A stretch of 64,000 bases of DNA from JAVBJN01 sp031546985. Lineage in GTDB: Bacteria > Bacteroidota > Bacteroidia > Chitinophagales > Chitinophagaceae. Positions within the stretch are counted from its first letter, which is position 1, and each line of letters opens with the position of its first letter. Where the stretch lies: the NCBI GenBank assembly GCA_031546985.1, contig JAVBJN010000022.1:62001-126000 (forward strand), given 5' to 3'. Positions 16,314 through 23,180 of this stretch are shown here, piece after piece. The notes beneath the pieces were generated by a model. It worked only from the letters and a program-made list of their open reading frames with translations. It made no database searches and had not been told where the DNA came from. The position numbers and the translations under genes were made by a program.

Positions 16314-17453
16314 ATGGATTTTAAATTCTCAGAAACACAGCAACAAATTGCGGAAATGGTTCGCGATTTCAGCAACAAACACATCCGTCCGAAGATGATG
16401 GAGTGGGATGAAAGTCAGGAGTTTCCTGTGGAGGTGTTCCGTAAACTGGGCGAATTGGGATTGATGGGTGTGTTGATTCCGACTGAGTACGGTGGCAGTG
16501 GCTTAACTTATAATGAATATGTTGTGGTGGTGAGCGAGATCGCTAAAGTTTGTGGGTCTATCGGACTGTCGGTAGCGGCGCACAACTCTCTTTGCACCAA
16601 CCACATTTATAAATTCGGAACTGCAGAACAAAAGAAAAAATACCTGCCTAAACTGGCTAGTGGCGAATGGATTGGTGCATGGGGCTTAACAGAAGCCAAT
16701 ACAGGTTCAGACGCTGGTAATATGCAGTGTGTGGCCGTGAAAGATGGCGAAGAGTGGGTGATTAACGGTACCAAAAACTGGATCACACATGGTAAAAGCG
16801 GAGATGTGGCTGTGGTACTTTGCCGGACTGGCGAACCCCGTACCAGCAGCAACGTAACCGCTTTCGTTATTGAAAGAGGTATGCCAGGCTTCTCTGCCGG
16901 TAAAAAAGAAAACAAACTGGGTATGCGTGCTTCCGAGACCGCAGAACTCGTATTTGATAATTGCCGCATCTCTGATGCGCAACGCTTAGGCGAAGTAGGC
17001 GACGGTTTCCGTCAGGCTATGAAAATCCTGGACGGTGGCCGTATCTCTATTGCTGCTTTGTCTTTAGGTATCGCCAAAGGTGCTTATGAGGCTTCACTGA
17101 AATACGCTAAAGAGCGTCAACAGTTTGATCAGCCTATCTCTAACTTCCAGGCTATTCAATGGAAACTGGCCGATATGGCCACCCAGATTGAAGCCTCTGA
17201 ACTGCTGATCTACCAGGCTGCCGACCTCATCAACCGTGGTGAGAAGGTAACGAAACAATCCGCTTTTGCTAAATATTACGCTTCTGAAGTGTCTGTTCGT
17301 GTATCTACCGATGCCGTGCAGATCTTTGGTGGTTACGGCTATACTAAGGACTTCCCGGTTGAGAAATTCTACCGTGATTCCAAGCTGTGTACCATTGGAG
17401 AAGGTACTTCCGAGATCCAGAAACTGGTTATCGCAAGAGAATTGTTGAAATAA
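16314..17453 (+). CDS. Acyl-CoA dehydrogenase
   Basis: A 379-residue FAD enzyme that desaturates acyl-CoA at C2-C3. The N-terminal helical domain, the middle beta domain with A-W-G-L-T-E-A-N-T-G-S-D-A (FAD/substrate site, about 124-136) and the C-terminal helices with G-E-G-T-S-E-I-Q are all present; the Glu of E-G-T-S-E (about 363) sits where the catalytic base of the short/medium-chain enzymes lies. Chain length is not predictable from this. Complete, with a clean ATG and a strong terminator, so transcribed alone or with the preceding gene. Confidence 0.92.
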   Translation: MDFKFSETQQQIAEMVRDFSNKHIRPKMMEWDESQEFPVEVFRKLGELGLMGVLIPTEYGGSGLTYNEYVVVVSEIAKVCGSIGLSVAAHNSLCTNHIYKFGTAEQKKKYLPKLASGEWIGAWGLTEANTGSDAGNMQCVAVKDGEEWVINGTKNWITHGKSGDVAVVLCRTGEPRTSSNVTAFVIERGMPGFSAGKKENKLGMRASETAELVFDNCRISDAQRLGEVGDGFRQAMKILDGGRISIAALSLGIAKGAYEASLKYAKERQQFDQPISNFQAIQWKLADMATQIEASELLIYQAADLINRGEKVTKQSAFAKYYASEVSVRVSTDAVQIFGGYGYTKDFPVEKFYRDSKLCTIGEGTSEIQKLVIARELLK

Positions 17454-17481
17454 CGGTATAGGTTTCAACTTCTATATCGCA

Positions 17482-17511
17482 GGCGCAGCTCACAAGGCTG
17501 CGCCTTATTTA
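17482..17511 (+). terminator. Terminator after acyl-CoA dehydrogenase
   Basis: GGCGCAGC (17482-17489) pairs with GCTGCGCC (17497-17504), followed by a T-rich tail. Confidence 0.85.
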
Positions 17512-17548
17512 TTATTGTGAACTCCAGCGGTAAAAGCATAAAAGCCAA

Positions 17549-17680
17549 TGCGGTTTGGCTTATTGGTGATTCTGAGCCGAAACCACAATAGTACCGCAGC
17601 ATAATCAGAGGTGTATTCCGAAAACGTGCTGTAATCGTTTTCGGACGGTTTTTGCGTTACTTTTTGCCGTAAAAAGTAAC
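17549..17680. repeat. Gene-free stretch with three hairpins
   Basis: Between 17512 and 17774 no gene is supported. It holds nested inverted repeats TGCGG/CCGCA (17549-17598) enclosing GGCT/AGCC, then CCGAAAACG/CGTTTTCGG (17618-17644), then GTTACTTTTT-GCCGT-AAAAAGTAAC (17656-17680). The last hairpin has the look of a widespread Bacteroidota palindromic repeat. Confidence 0.65.
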
Positions 17681-17774
17681 AGAAAGCAGAAAAGTGTTTT
17701 GCAGCCACATTAGCTTGTGCTGGCCTTATTTATTGGCATAGCTTTTGGCCTTTCATTGATCCTTACGTAATTTA

Positions 17775-18575
17775 ATGGATATGAAAAGAGCAACCATCCC
17801 CCTTTTTCTACTATCATTTTTACTGTTTACCGCCTGTAACCAGAAAGGCCCGAAAGATGCGACTCCTGTTGCTGATAGTACCCAAACTGCCGGGCCTGAT
17901 ACGCTGGCATATACCATCAAAATACTGCAACGGACAGGCGACAGCATAGCCTGGAAAGGTGGGCCGCCAAGCTATTCCCTGACTTACCCCGAATTCAGTA
18001 ATGTGCCAGCCCCATTAAAAGACAGTCTGGCGGCGTTATACAGCCGGGTGTTGTTCTATGGTAGTGCCTCTCCGGATAGTGCTGCCAATGCCTTTGTTGC
18101 GGTTCCTAAAGACATTAAGATCGAAGATGCTGCGGCATTTAAAGACTGGTTTTACAAACTGGAGATCAGCGTGCCGCGCAACAACAAACAGATACTAACC
18201 CTGGCCGGTATGAGCGATGAATATACCGGTGGCGCACATGGTATGCACACCGAATGGTTTACCAACATAGACCGTGCTACCGGCAAGACTTTGCAATTGC
18301 CGGATGTGGTAGTAAACCTGCATGCCCTGGCCCAATTGAATGAACAATATTTTAAAAAAGAAAAAGGCATAACGGCAGAGCAACCGATTAAAGACGCAGG
18401 TCTGCTGATAGAGGGCGATACGCTGCCTTTACCCGGTAACTTTACATTTACTGCAACCGGTTTGTGGCTGCAATACAACCTCTATGAGGTGATGTCTTAT
18501 GCAGATGGTATGATTGGGTACAATATTCCTTACAGCGAGCTGAATGCCATCTTAAAGCCGGAATACAGGAAATGA
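17775..18575 (+). CDS. RsiV-like (DUF3298) lipoprotein
   Basis: A 266-residue lipoprotein (lipobox F-T-A-C, Cys21). The body matches the DUF4163/DUF3298 layout also found in the extracellular part of the anti-sigma factor RsiV: S-L-T-Y-P-E-F near 72, the T-G-G-A-H-G motif near 155, and a C-terminal Y-N-L-Y-E-V-M-S-Y-A-D-G plus Y-S-E-L. RsiV binds lysozyme; most Bacteroidota relatives are free lipoproteins of unknown role, and no sigma factor gene lies beside this one. Start may be the second Met (17781). Confidence 0.75.
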   Translation: MDMKRATIPLFLLSFLLFTACNQKGPKDATPVADSTQTAGPDTLAYTIKILQRTGDSIAWKGGPPSYSLTYPEFSNVPAPLKDSLAALYSRVLFYGSASPDSAANAFVAVPKDIKIEDAAAFKDWFYKLEISVPRNNKQILTLAGMSDEYTGGAHGMHTEWFTNIDRATGKTLQLPDVVVNLHALAQLNEQYFKKEKGITAEQPIKDAGLLIEGDTLPLPGNFTFTATGLWLQYNLYEVMSYADGMIGYNIPYSELNAILKPEYRK

Positions 18576-18866
18576 TGGCTGATGTGGGGATGTCTGATCT
18601 CCGATCTTCGATCTCTGATCTTCGATCGGATCGGTGCGGGACTGCTACAAGGGAACCTGCCAGGTGCGCAGCTCCCCGCAGTGGCGGGACAGGCTCCGTC
18701 AGGTTTAAGCGTAGAGTGGCGTGAGGTAAAAACGTTGATCTCTGATGGGATGATGTCTGATCTCTGATTTGCCCATCGCGAGTAACCTGCCAGGTTTGAG
18801 CATACCCTTGTCATCCTGCACCCTGCGAGGTACGAGGAGGGAAGCAGGATCTCTATGCGTAACTAT
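18576..18866. repeat. Dispersed intergenic repeat block
   Basis: Gene-free. It contains blocks shared with other gaps: GATGTCTGATCTCCGATC-type tandem units (18590-18630 and 18735-18770), CCTGCCAGGTGCGCAGCTCC (18657-18676; the same 20 bases occur near 55930), CCCCGCAGTGGCGGGACAGG, and a GTCATCCTGC...GAGGTACGAGGA...GCAGGATCTCT unit (18811-18854) that recurs inverted near 62.2 kb. Confidence 0.75.
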
Positions 18867-18867
18867 A

Positions 18868-18906
18868 CAAAAGCGGCTAACCTTTTTGGGTTAGCCGCTT
18901 TTTATT
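18868..18906 (-). terminator. Bidirectional terminator
   Basis: AAAGCGGCTAACC (18870-18882) pairs with GGTTAGCCGCTTT (18888-18900 region), with A-run and T-run flanks; it directly abuts the minus-strand gene at 18905. Confidence 0.85.
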
Positions 18907-19726
18907 ATTGTGGATCTACAACCGTTGTTGCAGGCTTCGATTTGCAGAGTGGAATGCTGGCACCCAGGCTCAGGATCATTTCGTAACAACCAAATGCCTG
19001 GCGGGCTTTGCCTTCGTAGATTCTGAGGCCCCAATAGTTGGCATACACCACTTTATTGCTATACTCCAGGAAAGCGTATTTAAACAAAGTTACCCGCAGT
19101 GCGGCTTCCAGTCCGGCATCTACGCCACCCAACTGAAAATGCGGCTCGTTGTTATCGCCCATAATCTTATTCTCTACATGCGGAATAACCACGCCAATGC
19201 CGCCTTTCAGCAGCAGAGACGCATCTACAATGTTTTTGTAGCGCGCATAAGGAATGGGCACCTGGTGCACGAGGTTAAACAACAGGAAATTGGCGCCGTT
19301 GTTCAACTGGTACATCATGTTATCTCCCGTACGGGCAAAGGAAGAATCTACCTGCCTGTTGTGGTAAGTGCCTTTGATGCGCAGGGTTTGATCCGGCACC
19401 TGGAATTTGGTATGGTCGAAGTTGATCTCTACCGCCCAGCGGTCTTTAAAGAAATAACCCACCCGGTAATTGTACTGCGGAATACTGATGGGTTGTTTCA
19501 GCAGGTCTTTGTTCCACCCTGGTTTGTCTACGCCTTTGGTTTTTACAAAAGTATAGTCGTTGCCCAGTGAGGGCTGCTTAATGTGGATATTACTCCGGGT
19601 ATACCATTCTTTATTATACCCCCAGGACAGGTATAGGTTGCCCTTCTTGCCTGTATAATTGGTTTGCTGTGCCTGACTGCTTACAAAAGAAAAGGCAGCC
19701 AGTAAAGTCATCAACGTCGTTCTCAT
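18905..19726 (-). CDS. Outer-membrane beta-barrel-like protein of unknown function
   Basis: A 273-residue secreted protein with a signal peptide (cleavage after S-S-Q-A near residue 19). The mature part alternates hydrophobic and polar residues, is rich in aromatic residues and glycine (L-Y-L-S-W-G-Y, Y-N-Y-R-V-G-Y-F-F, A-V-E-I-N-F-D-H), and has a barrel-like late strand L-S-L-G-A-S-I-P-L. This suits a porin-like outer-membrane protein of 8-12 strands, an inference from pattern only. No family name can be assigned. Monocistronic, ending at a bidirectional terminator. Confidence 0.6.
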   Translation of the reverse strand: MRTTLMTLLAAFSFVSSQAQQTNYTGKKGNLYLSWGYNKEWYTRSNIHIKQPSLGNDYTFVKTKGVDKPGWNKDLLKQPISIPQYNYRVGYFFKDRWAVEINFDHTKFQVPDQTLRIKGTYHNRQVDSSFARTGDNMMYQLNNGANFLLFNLVHQVPIPYARYKNIVDASLLLKGGIGVVIPHVENKIMGDNNEPHFQLGGVDAGLEAALRVTLFKYAFLEYSNKVVYANYWGLRIYEGKARQAFGCYEMILSLGASIPLCKSKPATTVVDPQ

Positions 19727-19827
19727 GAGCCGTAATAATCGGCCGCAAAGATAAGGGAATTGAAACGTACCAATCGGAAGTTTAACCTATATCATCTTTT
19801 TTAGTTGTGTTGGCAACCGTTTTGCCA

Positions 19828-20136
19828 TTAGCCGGCTTTGGTGCGGTGCCCGTATTTGTCGTAATCCATCGCTATAAGGAGGTCCTTAACCGTATTTTCG
19901 ATGATCTCTTCGGCCGATTCTGACAAGTGTTTTTTCTCGCCTTTCTTTTCGCCGGGTGTCGTGAGTTTGCCAAAAATAAGTTTAGGCTCGTCGTTGTCGT
20001 TAAGGGCGGCTAATACCTTTTCTTTAAGGGCAAAGGGGAGTTGTTCTCTCAGTGTATCTGCTACAACGTTCAGGATGCGTTTAACCTCGTCTGGGGTAAA
20101 TCCTTCTTCAAACAGCTTTTTTCGCATTTGTTCCAT
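19828..20136 (-). CDS. Small helical protein, paralogue A of a three-gene cluster
   Basis: A 102-residue soluble protein. Residues 5-47 (R-K-K-L-F-E-E-G-F-T-P-D-E-V-K-R-I-L-...-L-P-F-A-L-K-E-K-V-L-A-A-L) share a pattern with the next two minus-strand genes: short helix, G-[FL]-[ST]-x-E-[EQ], amphipathic helix, E-[KQ]-[IL]-P, then a hydrophobic helix. The C-terminal part has another helix (E-E-I-I-E-N-T-V-K-D-L-L-I) also echoed in the 20278-20502 gene. No signal peptide. Function unknown. Start may be Met4. Confidence 0.65.
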   Translation of the reverse strand: MEQMRKKLFEEGFTPDEVKRILNVVADTLREQLPFALKEKVLAALNDNDEPKLIFGKLTTPGEKKGEKKHLSESAEEIIENTVKDLLIAMDYDKYGHRTKAG

Positions 20137-20225
20137 AATACATGCCTTTTATCAGTTCATGATTCTATCATTTCGCTACCCTGAATTTACGAAGATCGGC
20201 GCTGAAAAGGTGTTAAAGGAAGCAA

Positions 20226-20250
20226 AAAAATAACCCGCGTGTGGCGGGTT
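20226..20250 (-). terminator. Terminator of the small paralogue B gene
   Basis: Inverted repeat AACCCGC (20232-20238) with GCGGGTT (20244-20250), followed on the minus strand by TATTTTTTTG. Confidence 0.85.
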
Positions 20251-20277
20251 AATCAGCAATAAGATAACGGGCAGCAG

Positions 20278-20502
20278 TTATTCTGCTTTGCCTTCGGCAA
20301 TATCAAAAGATTTGATGATATCTTCTACGGTATCTTCAATGGCTTCGGTGGTAGAATGCGGCTGGCCAAGTATTATTTTGAGCTTGCTGCAGGCTTCGCC
20401 GGGAATTTTCTCATCAAGGCATTCGTGAAAGGTATCAATAGCGTGATTGGCCTCTTCTTCTGAAAATCCTTTGGCCAGCAGTCTTTCTTTTAATGTAGGC
20501 AT
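20278..20502 (-). CDS. Small helical protein, paralogue B
   Basis: A 74-residue protein built almost entirely of the module seen in its neighbours: L-K-E-R-L-L-A-K-G-F-S-E-E-E-A-N-H-A-I (4-22), D-E-K-I-P-G (31-36), then K-L-K-I-I-L-G. The end (I-E-D-T-V-E-D-I-I-K-S-F-D) matches the C-terminus of paralogue A. No export signal or metal motif beyond two cysteines (near 28 and 39). Function unknown. Transcribed separately, with its own terminator. Confidence 0.65.
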   Translation of the reverse strand: MPTLKERLLAKGFSEEEANHAIDTFHECLDEKIPGEACSKLKIILGQPHSTTEAIEDTVEDIIKSFDIAEGKAE

Positions 20503-20565
20503 AATCGTAGATTTTGGATGGTGAGTAATAAGGCTGAAAAGCCTTGAACCAGTGCCGGAGGTAAA

Positions 20566-20599
20566 ATAAAAAGGGCTTCCACGAAGGAAAGCCCTTTTA
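20566..20599 (-). terminator. Terminator of paralogue C
   Basis: AAAAAGGGCTTCC pairs with GGAAAGCCCTTTT with a single-base offset; the minus-strand side ends in TTTTTATTTTA. Confidence 0.85.
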
Positions 20600-20602
20600 G
20601 CA

Positions 20603-20995
20603 CTAATCTTTCTTATTGAAAAAGTCTTTGATCTTATTTACCGCGTCATGGGCCGCATCTTCGGCTTTATCTGCAAAATCGCCCAGTTTCTCTTTGGCAT
20701 CATCTGCAAAGTCACCCAGTTTTTCTTTGGCATCGTGTGCCGCATCCTGGATCTTGTCTTTGGCGCTGGCAGCAAAATCGCTGGCTTTGTCTACAATGGA
20801 ATCAGCGGTATTGCCTGTTGGTGCAGTGGCGCTATTGGCTTCCATTTTCTGACCCTGGAACAATGCATCGATCTGCGGACCGAAGGCAGGCGGTAATTTT
20901 TCTTTTACAAAGTTTTTTACCGTTTCCAGCGATTTTTGGGCCTGCTCGGCTGTGAGACCGGCATTATCCATGAGTTTGTTAATCAGTTCTGTCAT
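20603..20995 (-). CDS. Paralogue C with LEA-like amphipathic repeats
   Basis: A 130-residue protein. Residues 1-45 (T-E-L-I-N-K-L-M-D-N-A-G-L-T-A-E-Q-A-...-V-K-E-K-L-P-P-A) are the module shared with paralogues A and B. Residues about 62-130 are a string of 11-13-residue amphipathic units rich in Ala, Lys and Asp (A-K-E-K-L-G-D-F-A-D-D occurs twice, nearly identical), resembling LEA/YtxH-type stress proteins. Start taken at the ATG at 20995; the frame runs upstream through the promoter region. A stress or membrane-surface role is only suggested by composition. Confidence 0.75.
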   Translation of the reverse strand: MTELINKLMDNAGLTAEQAQKSLETVKNFVKEKLPPAFGPQIDALFQGQKMEANSATAPTGNTADSIVDKASDFAASAKDKIQDAAHDAKEKLGDFADDAKEKLGDFADKAEDAAHDAVNKIKDFFNKKD

Positions 20996-21031
20996 GGCTT
21001 TTGGTTTTGGGTTAAACAATAGCGTAGTATT

Positions 21032-21039
21032 CAAATTTA
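21032..21039 (-). promoter_or_regulatory. -7 element TAAATTTG for paralogue C
   Basis: Minus-strand TAAATTTG matches TAnnTTTG 36 bases before the start; a TTTG lies 16 bases further up, slightly close for a -33 element. Confidence 0.45.
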
Positions 21040-21061
21040 AGCTATTGTACCCAACCAAATG

Positions 21062-22300
21062 TTATGCCACCTTTAAATATTGCAGCTTGGATTTCTCCAT
21101 TTGCGCCTGCGCATATTCCAGTGTAAGCACAAATTCTTTTACGTCTTGTGAGGGCAGGGTAAACATGGCTTCGCCCATTACTGTTTCGCAAATAGAGCGC
21201 AGGCCACGGGCACCGAGTTTGAACTCAACCGCTTTGTCTACCAGGTAGTCAACCACATCCGGCTCAATGCTCAGCTTAATGCCTTCGAGGTCGAACAGTT
21301 TTTTGTACTGTTTTACCAGCGCGTTTTTAGGTTCGGTGAGGATCAGTTTCAGACTGTCGCGATCCAGTGCGTTCAGGTAGGTTACAACCGGTAGGCGGCC
21401 CAGCAGTTCGGGAATTAACCCGAAAGCGCGTAAGTCCTGGCTGGTAATGTATTGCAGCATATTGTTGCGGTCTACCTCATGGTCGTTTTTAGTAGCGCTG
21501 TAACCGATAGCCGTGCTCTGCATACGGCGGCCTATCATTTTGTCGATACCTTCAAAGGCACCGCCGCAAATGAACAGGATATTCTGGGTATTGATCTTAA
21601 CCATTTTTTGATCGGGGTGCTTACGGCCGCCCTGAGGGGGAACGAGCACATCCGCGCCTTCGAGCAGTTTAAGCATGGCCTGTTGCACACCCTCGCCGCT
21701 TACATCGCGTGTAATAGACGGGTTATCGCCTTTACGGCCTACTTTATCGATCTCATCGATGTATACGATGCCTTTTTCGGCAGCGGCTATATCGTAGTTG
21801 CAGGACTGCAACAGGCGGGAAAGAATGCTTTCCACATCTTCGCCCACGTAACCAGCTTCGGTAAATACGGTAGCATCTACAATGGTGAATGGTACATTGA
21901 GCAGTTTGGCAATACTGCGGGCCAGCAGGGTTTTACCGGTACCGGTTTCGCCCACCATGATGATGTTTGATTTTTCGATCTCTACTTCATCATCGGTATG
22001 TGGCTGGTTCAGGCGTTTGTAGTGGTTGTAGATGGCTACGGCCATTACTTTTTTAGCATCGTCCTGGCCAATCACGTATTCATCGAGGAATTTCTTGATT
22101 TCCACAGGTTTAAGAAGCTTTCCGTTGCCAAAGTCGGTAGCAGCCTCTGTATCGTTCATATCCAGTTCCTGCTCCAGCATTACCATGGCCTGCTCCACAC
22201 AATTTTCGCAAATGTGGCCTTCGGCGCCGGCAATCAGCATCTGCACTTCCGATTTCGGACGCAGGCAGAAGGAGCAGCGGGGTTGTTTCTTTTCTGACAT
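21062..22300 (-). CDS. clpX: ATP-dependent Clp protease ATPase subunit ClpX
   Basis: A 412-residue AAA+ unfoldase that feeds tagged proteins to ClpP. The N-terminal zinc-binding domain shows C-x2-C at Cys9/Cys12 and C-x2-C at Cys31/Cys34; Walker A is G-E-T-G-T-G-K-T (about 117-124), Walker B I-V-Y-I-D-E-I-D-K, and the pore and sensor motifs follow (R-D-V-S-G-E-G-V-Q-Q; E-L-L-G-R-L-P-V). Normal length. The order tig-clpP-clpX common elsewhere is broken here: clpP and tig lie about 10 kb away on the same strand. Own promoter element at 22323-22330. Confidence 0.97.
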   Translation of the reverse strand: MSEKKQPRCSFCLRPKSEVQMLIAGAEGHICENCVEQAMVMLEQELDMNDTEAATDFGNGKLLKPVEIKKFLDEYVIGQDDAKKVMAVAIYNHYKRLNQPHTDDEVEIEKSNIIMVGETGTGKTLLARSIAKLLNVPFTIVDATVFTEAGYVGEDVESILSRLLQSCNYDIAAAEKGIVYIDEIDKVGRKGDNPSITRDVSGEGVQQAMLKLLEGADVLVPPQGGRKHPDQKMVKINTQNILFICGGAFEGIDKMIGRRMQSTAIGYSATKNDHEVDRNNMLQYITSQDLRAFGLIPELLGRLPVVTYLNALDRDSLKLILTEPKNALVKQYKKLFDLEGIKLSIEPDVVDYLVDKAVEFKLGARGLRSICETVMGEAMFTLPSQDVKEFVLTLEYAQAQMEKSKLQYLKVA

Positions 22301-22322
22301 GTATATAAAAAATTACGAGGTG

Positions 22323-22330
22323 CAAAGATA
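22323..22330 (-). promoter_or_regulatory. -7 element TATCTTTG for clpX
   Basis: Minus-strand exact TAnnTTTG match 22 bases before the clpX ATG; TTTC stands 20 bases upstream where TTTG is expected. Confidence 0.55.
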
Positions 22331-22390
22331 CCACTCTTTTTAGTGGCGAGGAAATTGGTTGTGGGTTAAACACTGTTAACCCCTTAATTT

Positions 22391-22426
22391 ATGCCATTTT
22401 TAATGGCGGACAATATGCCATGGCAT
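22391..22426. promoter_or_regulatory. Repeated ATGCCAT palindromic sites
   Basis: GCCATT-TTT-AATGGC (22393-22407) and the perfect 12-bp palindrome ATGCCATGGCAT (22415-22426) share the half-site GCCAT. They lie between clpX and the divergent Crp-like gene, before the latter's TAACTTTG element (22456-22463). Confidence 0.5.
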
Positions 22427-22455
22427 TAATGAGCCTTAGGGAGTTGCATTTGCTT

Positions 22456-22463
22456 TAACTTTG
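22456..22463 (+). promoter_or_regulatory. -7 element TAACTTTG for the Crp-like gene
   Basis: Exact TAnnTTTG match 61 bases before the ATG at 22525. Confidence 0.45.
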
Positions 22464-22524
22464 CTGCCCCGGACAAAACAGGCCTCTAAACCTCTGTCTG
22501 AACCCAAATCTTCAACAGCCGATT

Positions 22525-23103
22525 ATGCAGGAGAAACTCGATGAGATATTAGGTGCTTTTGGAATATTCTCTACAGGTGCTCAAAATCTTTTAAAGGAAA
22601 AGGTTGCAATAAGAGAGATTTCCAGAAATAAGAACGTTTTTACTGAAGGGAGGAAAAATGATATGGAGTATTTTCTGCTTTCAGGGGTTTTAGATCGCTA
22701 TAATATATCCGATAAAGGGGATACAGTAACCACCGGATTCTATTTACCCCAATCGGTTATTACCCCACATTTTGCCAGAATGAATAATGCTAAGAGCTTA
22801 TTTAGTTTACGGGCTTTGACAGACGTTGTGGTTGCAGAGATTTCTGTAAAAAACCTTAATGATCTGCGTTATAATAACCCGGAGTTCCGGCAGTTTGGTC
22901 AATGTATTGTAGAAACAGAGCTGTCGCGGATTTTTTATGCAGAAATAGTGTCCCGTTCATATAGCGCAAAAGAGCGGTTAGCGGTATTGAGAAAACAATA
23001 TCCTGGTCTCGAAAACATGGTACCCCACAATATCATTGCATCCTATTTAGGTATTACAAACGTTTCTTTTAGTCGCTTGCGAAATGAAATGAGTAAGCGA
23101 TAA
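22525..23103 (+). CDS. Crp-like cyclic-nucleotide-binding-domain regulator
   Basis: A 192-residue protein with a cNMP-binding beta-roll (about 25-115; N-V-F-T-E-G-R and Y-F-L-L-S-G-V-L-D-R-Y) and a C-terminal winged-helix segment (N-I-I-A-S-Y-L-G-I-T-N-V-S-F-S-R-L-R, about 168-185) as in the short Crp relatives abundant in Bacteroidota. The phosphate-binding loop of true Crp is not evident, so the ligand is unclear. AT-richer than clpX and the downstream core genes, as is its neighbour 77 bases on, which it may control. Confidence 0.8.
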   Translation: MQEKLDEILGAFGIFSTGAQNLLKEKVAIREISRNKNVFTEGRKNDMEYFLLSGVLDRYNISDKGDTVTTGFYLPQSVITPHFARMNNAKSLFSLRALTDVVVAEISVKNLNDLRYNNPEFRQFGQCIVETELSRIFYAEIVSRSYSAKERLAVLRKQYPGLENMVPHNIIASYLGITNVSFSRLRNEMSKR

Positions 23104-23180
23104 TATTTTTTATCAAATGATAACGGTGTTGGAATTCGATTAGCTGAGCTTCGCGGTATAACTCACTAACCGGATTTGGA

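Noticed and set aside
17505..17708. A minus-strand frame of 67 codons containing C-Y-F-L-R-Q-K-V-T
   Set aside because: It reads through the hairpin repeats at 17549-17680; such peptides are translated repeat DNA rather than genes.
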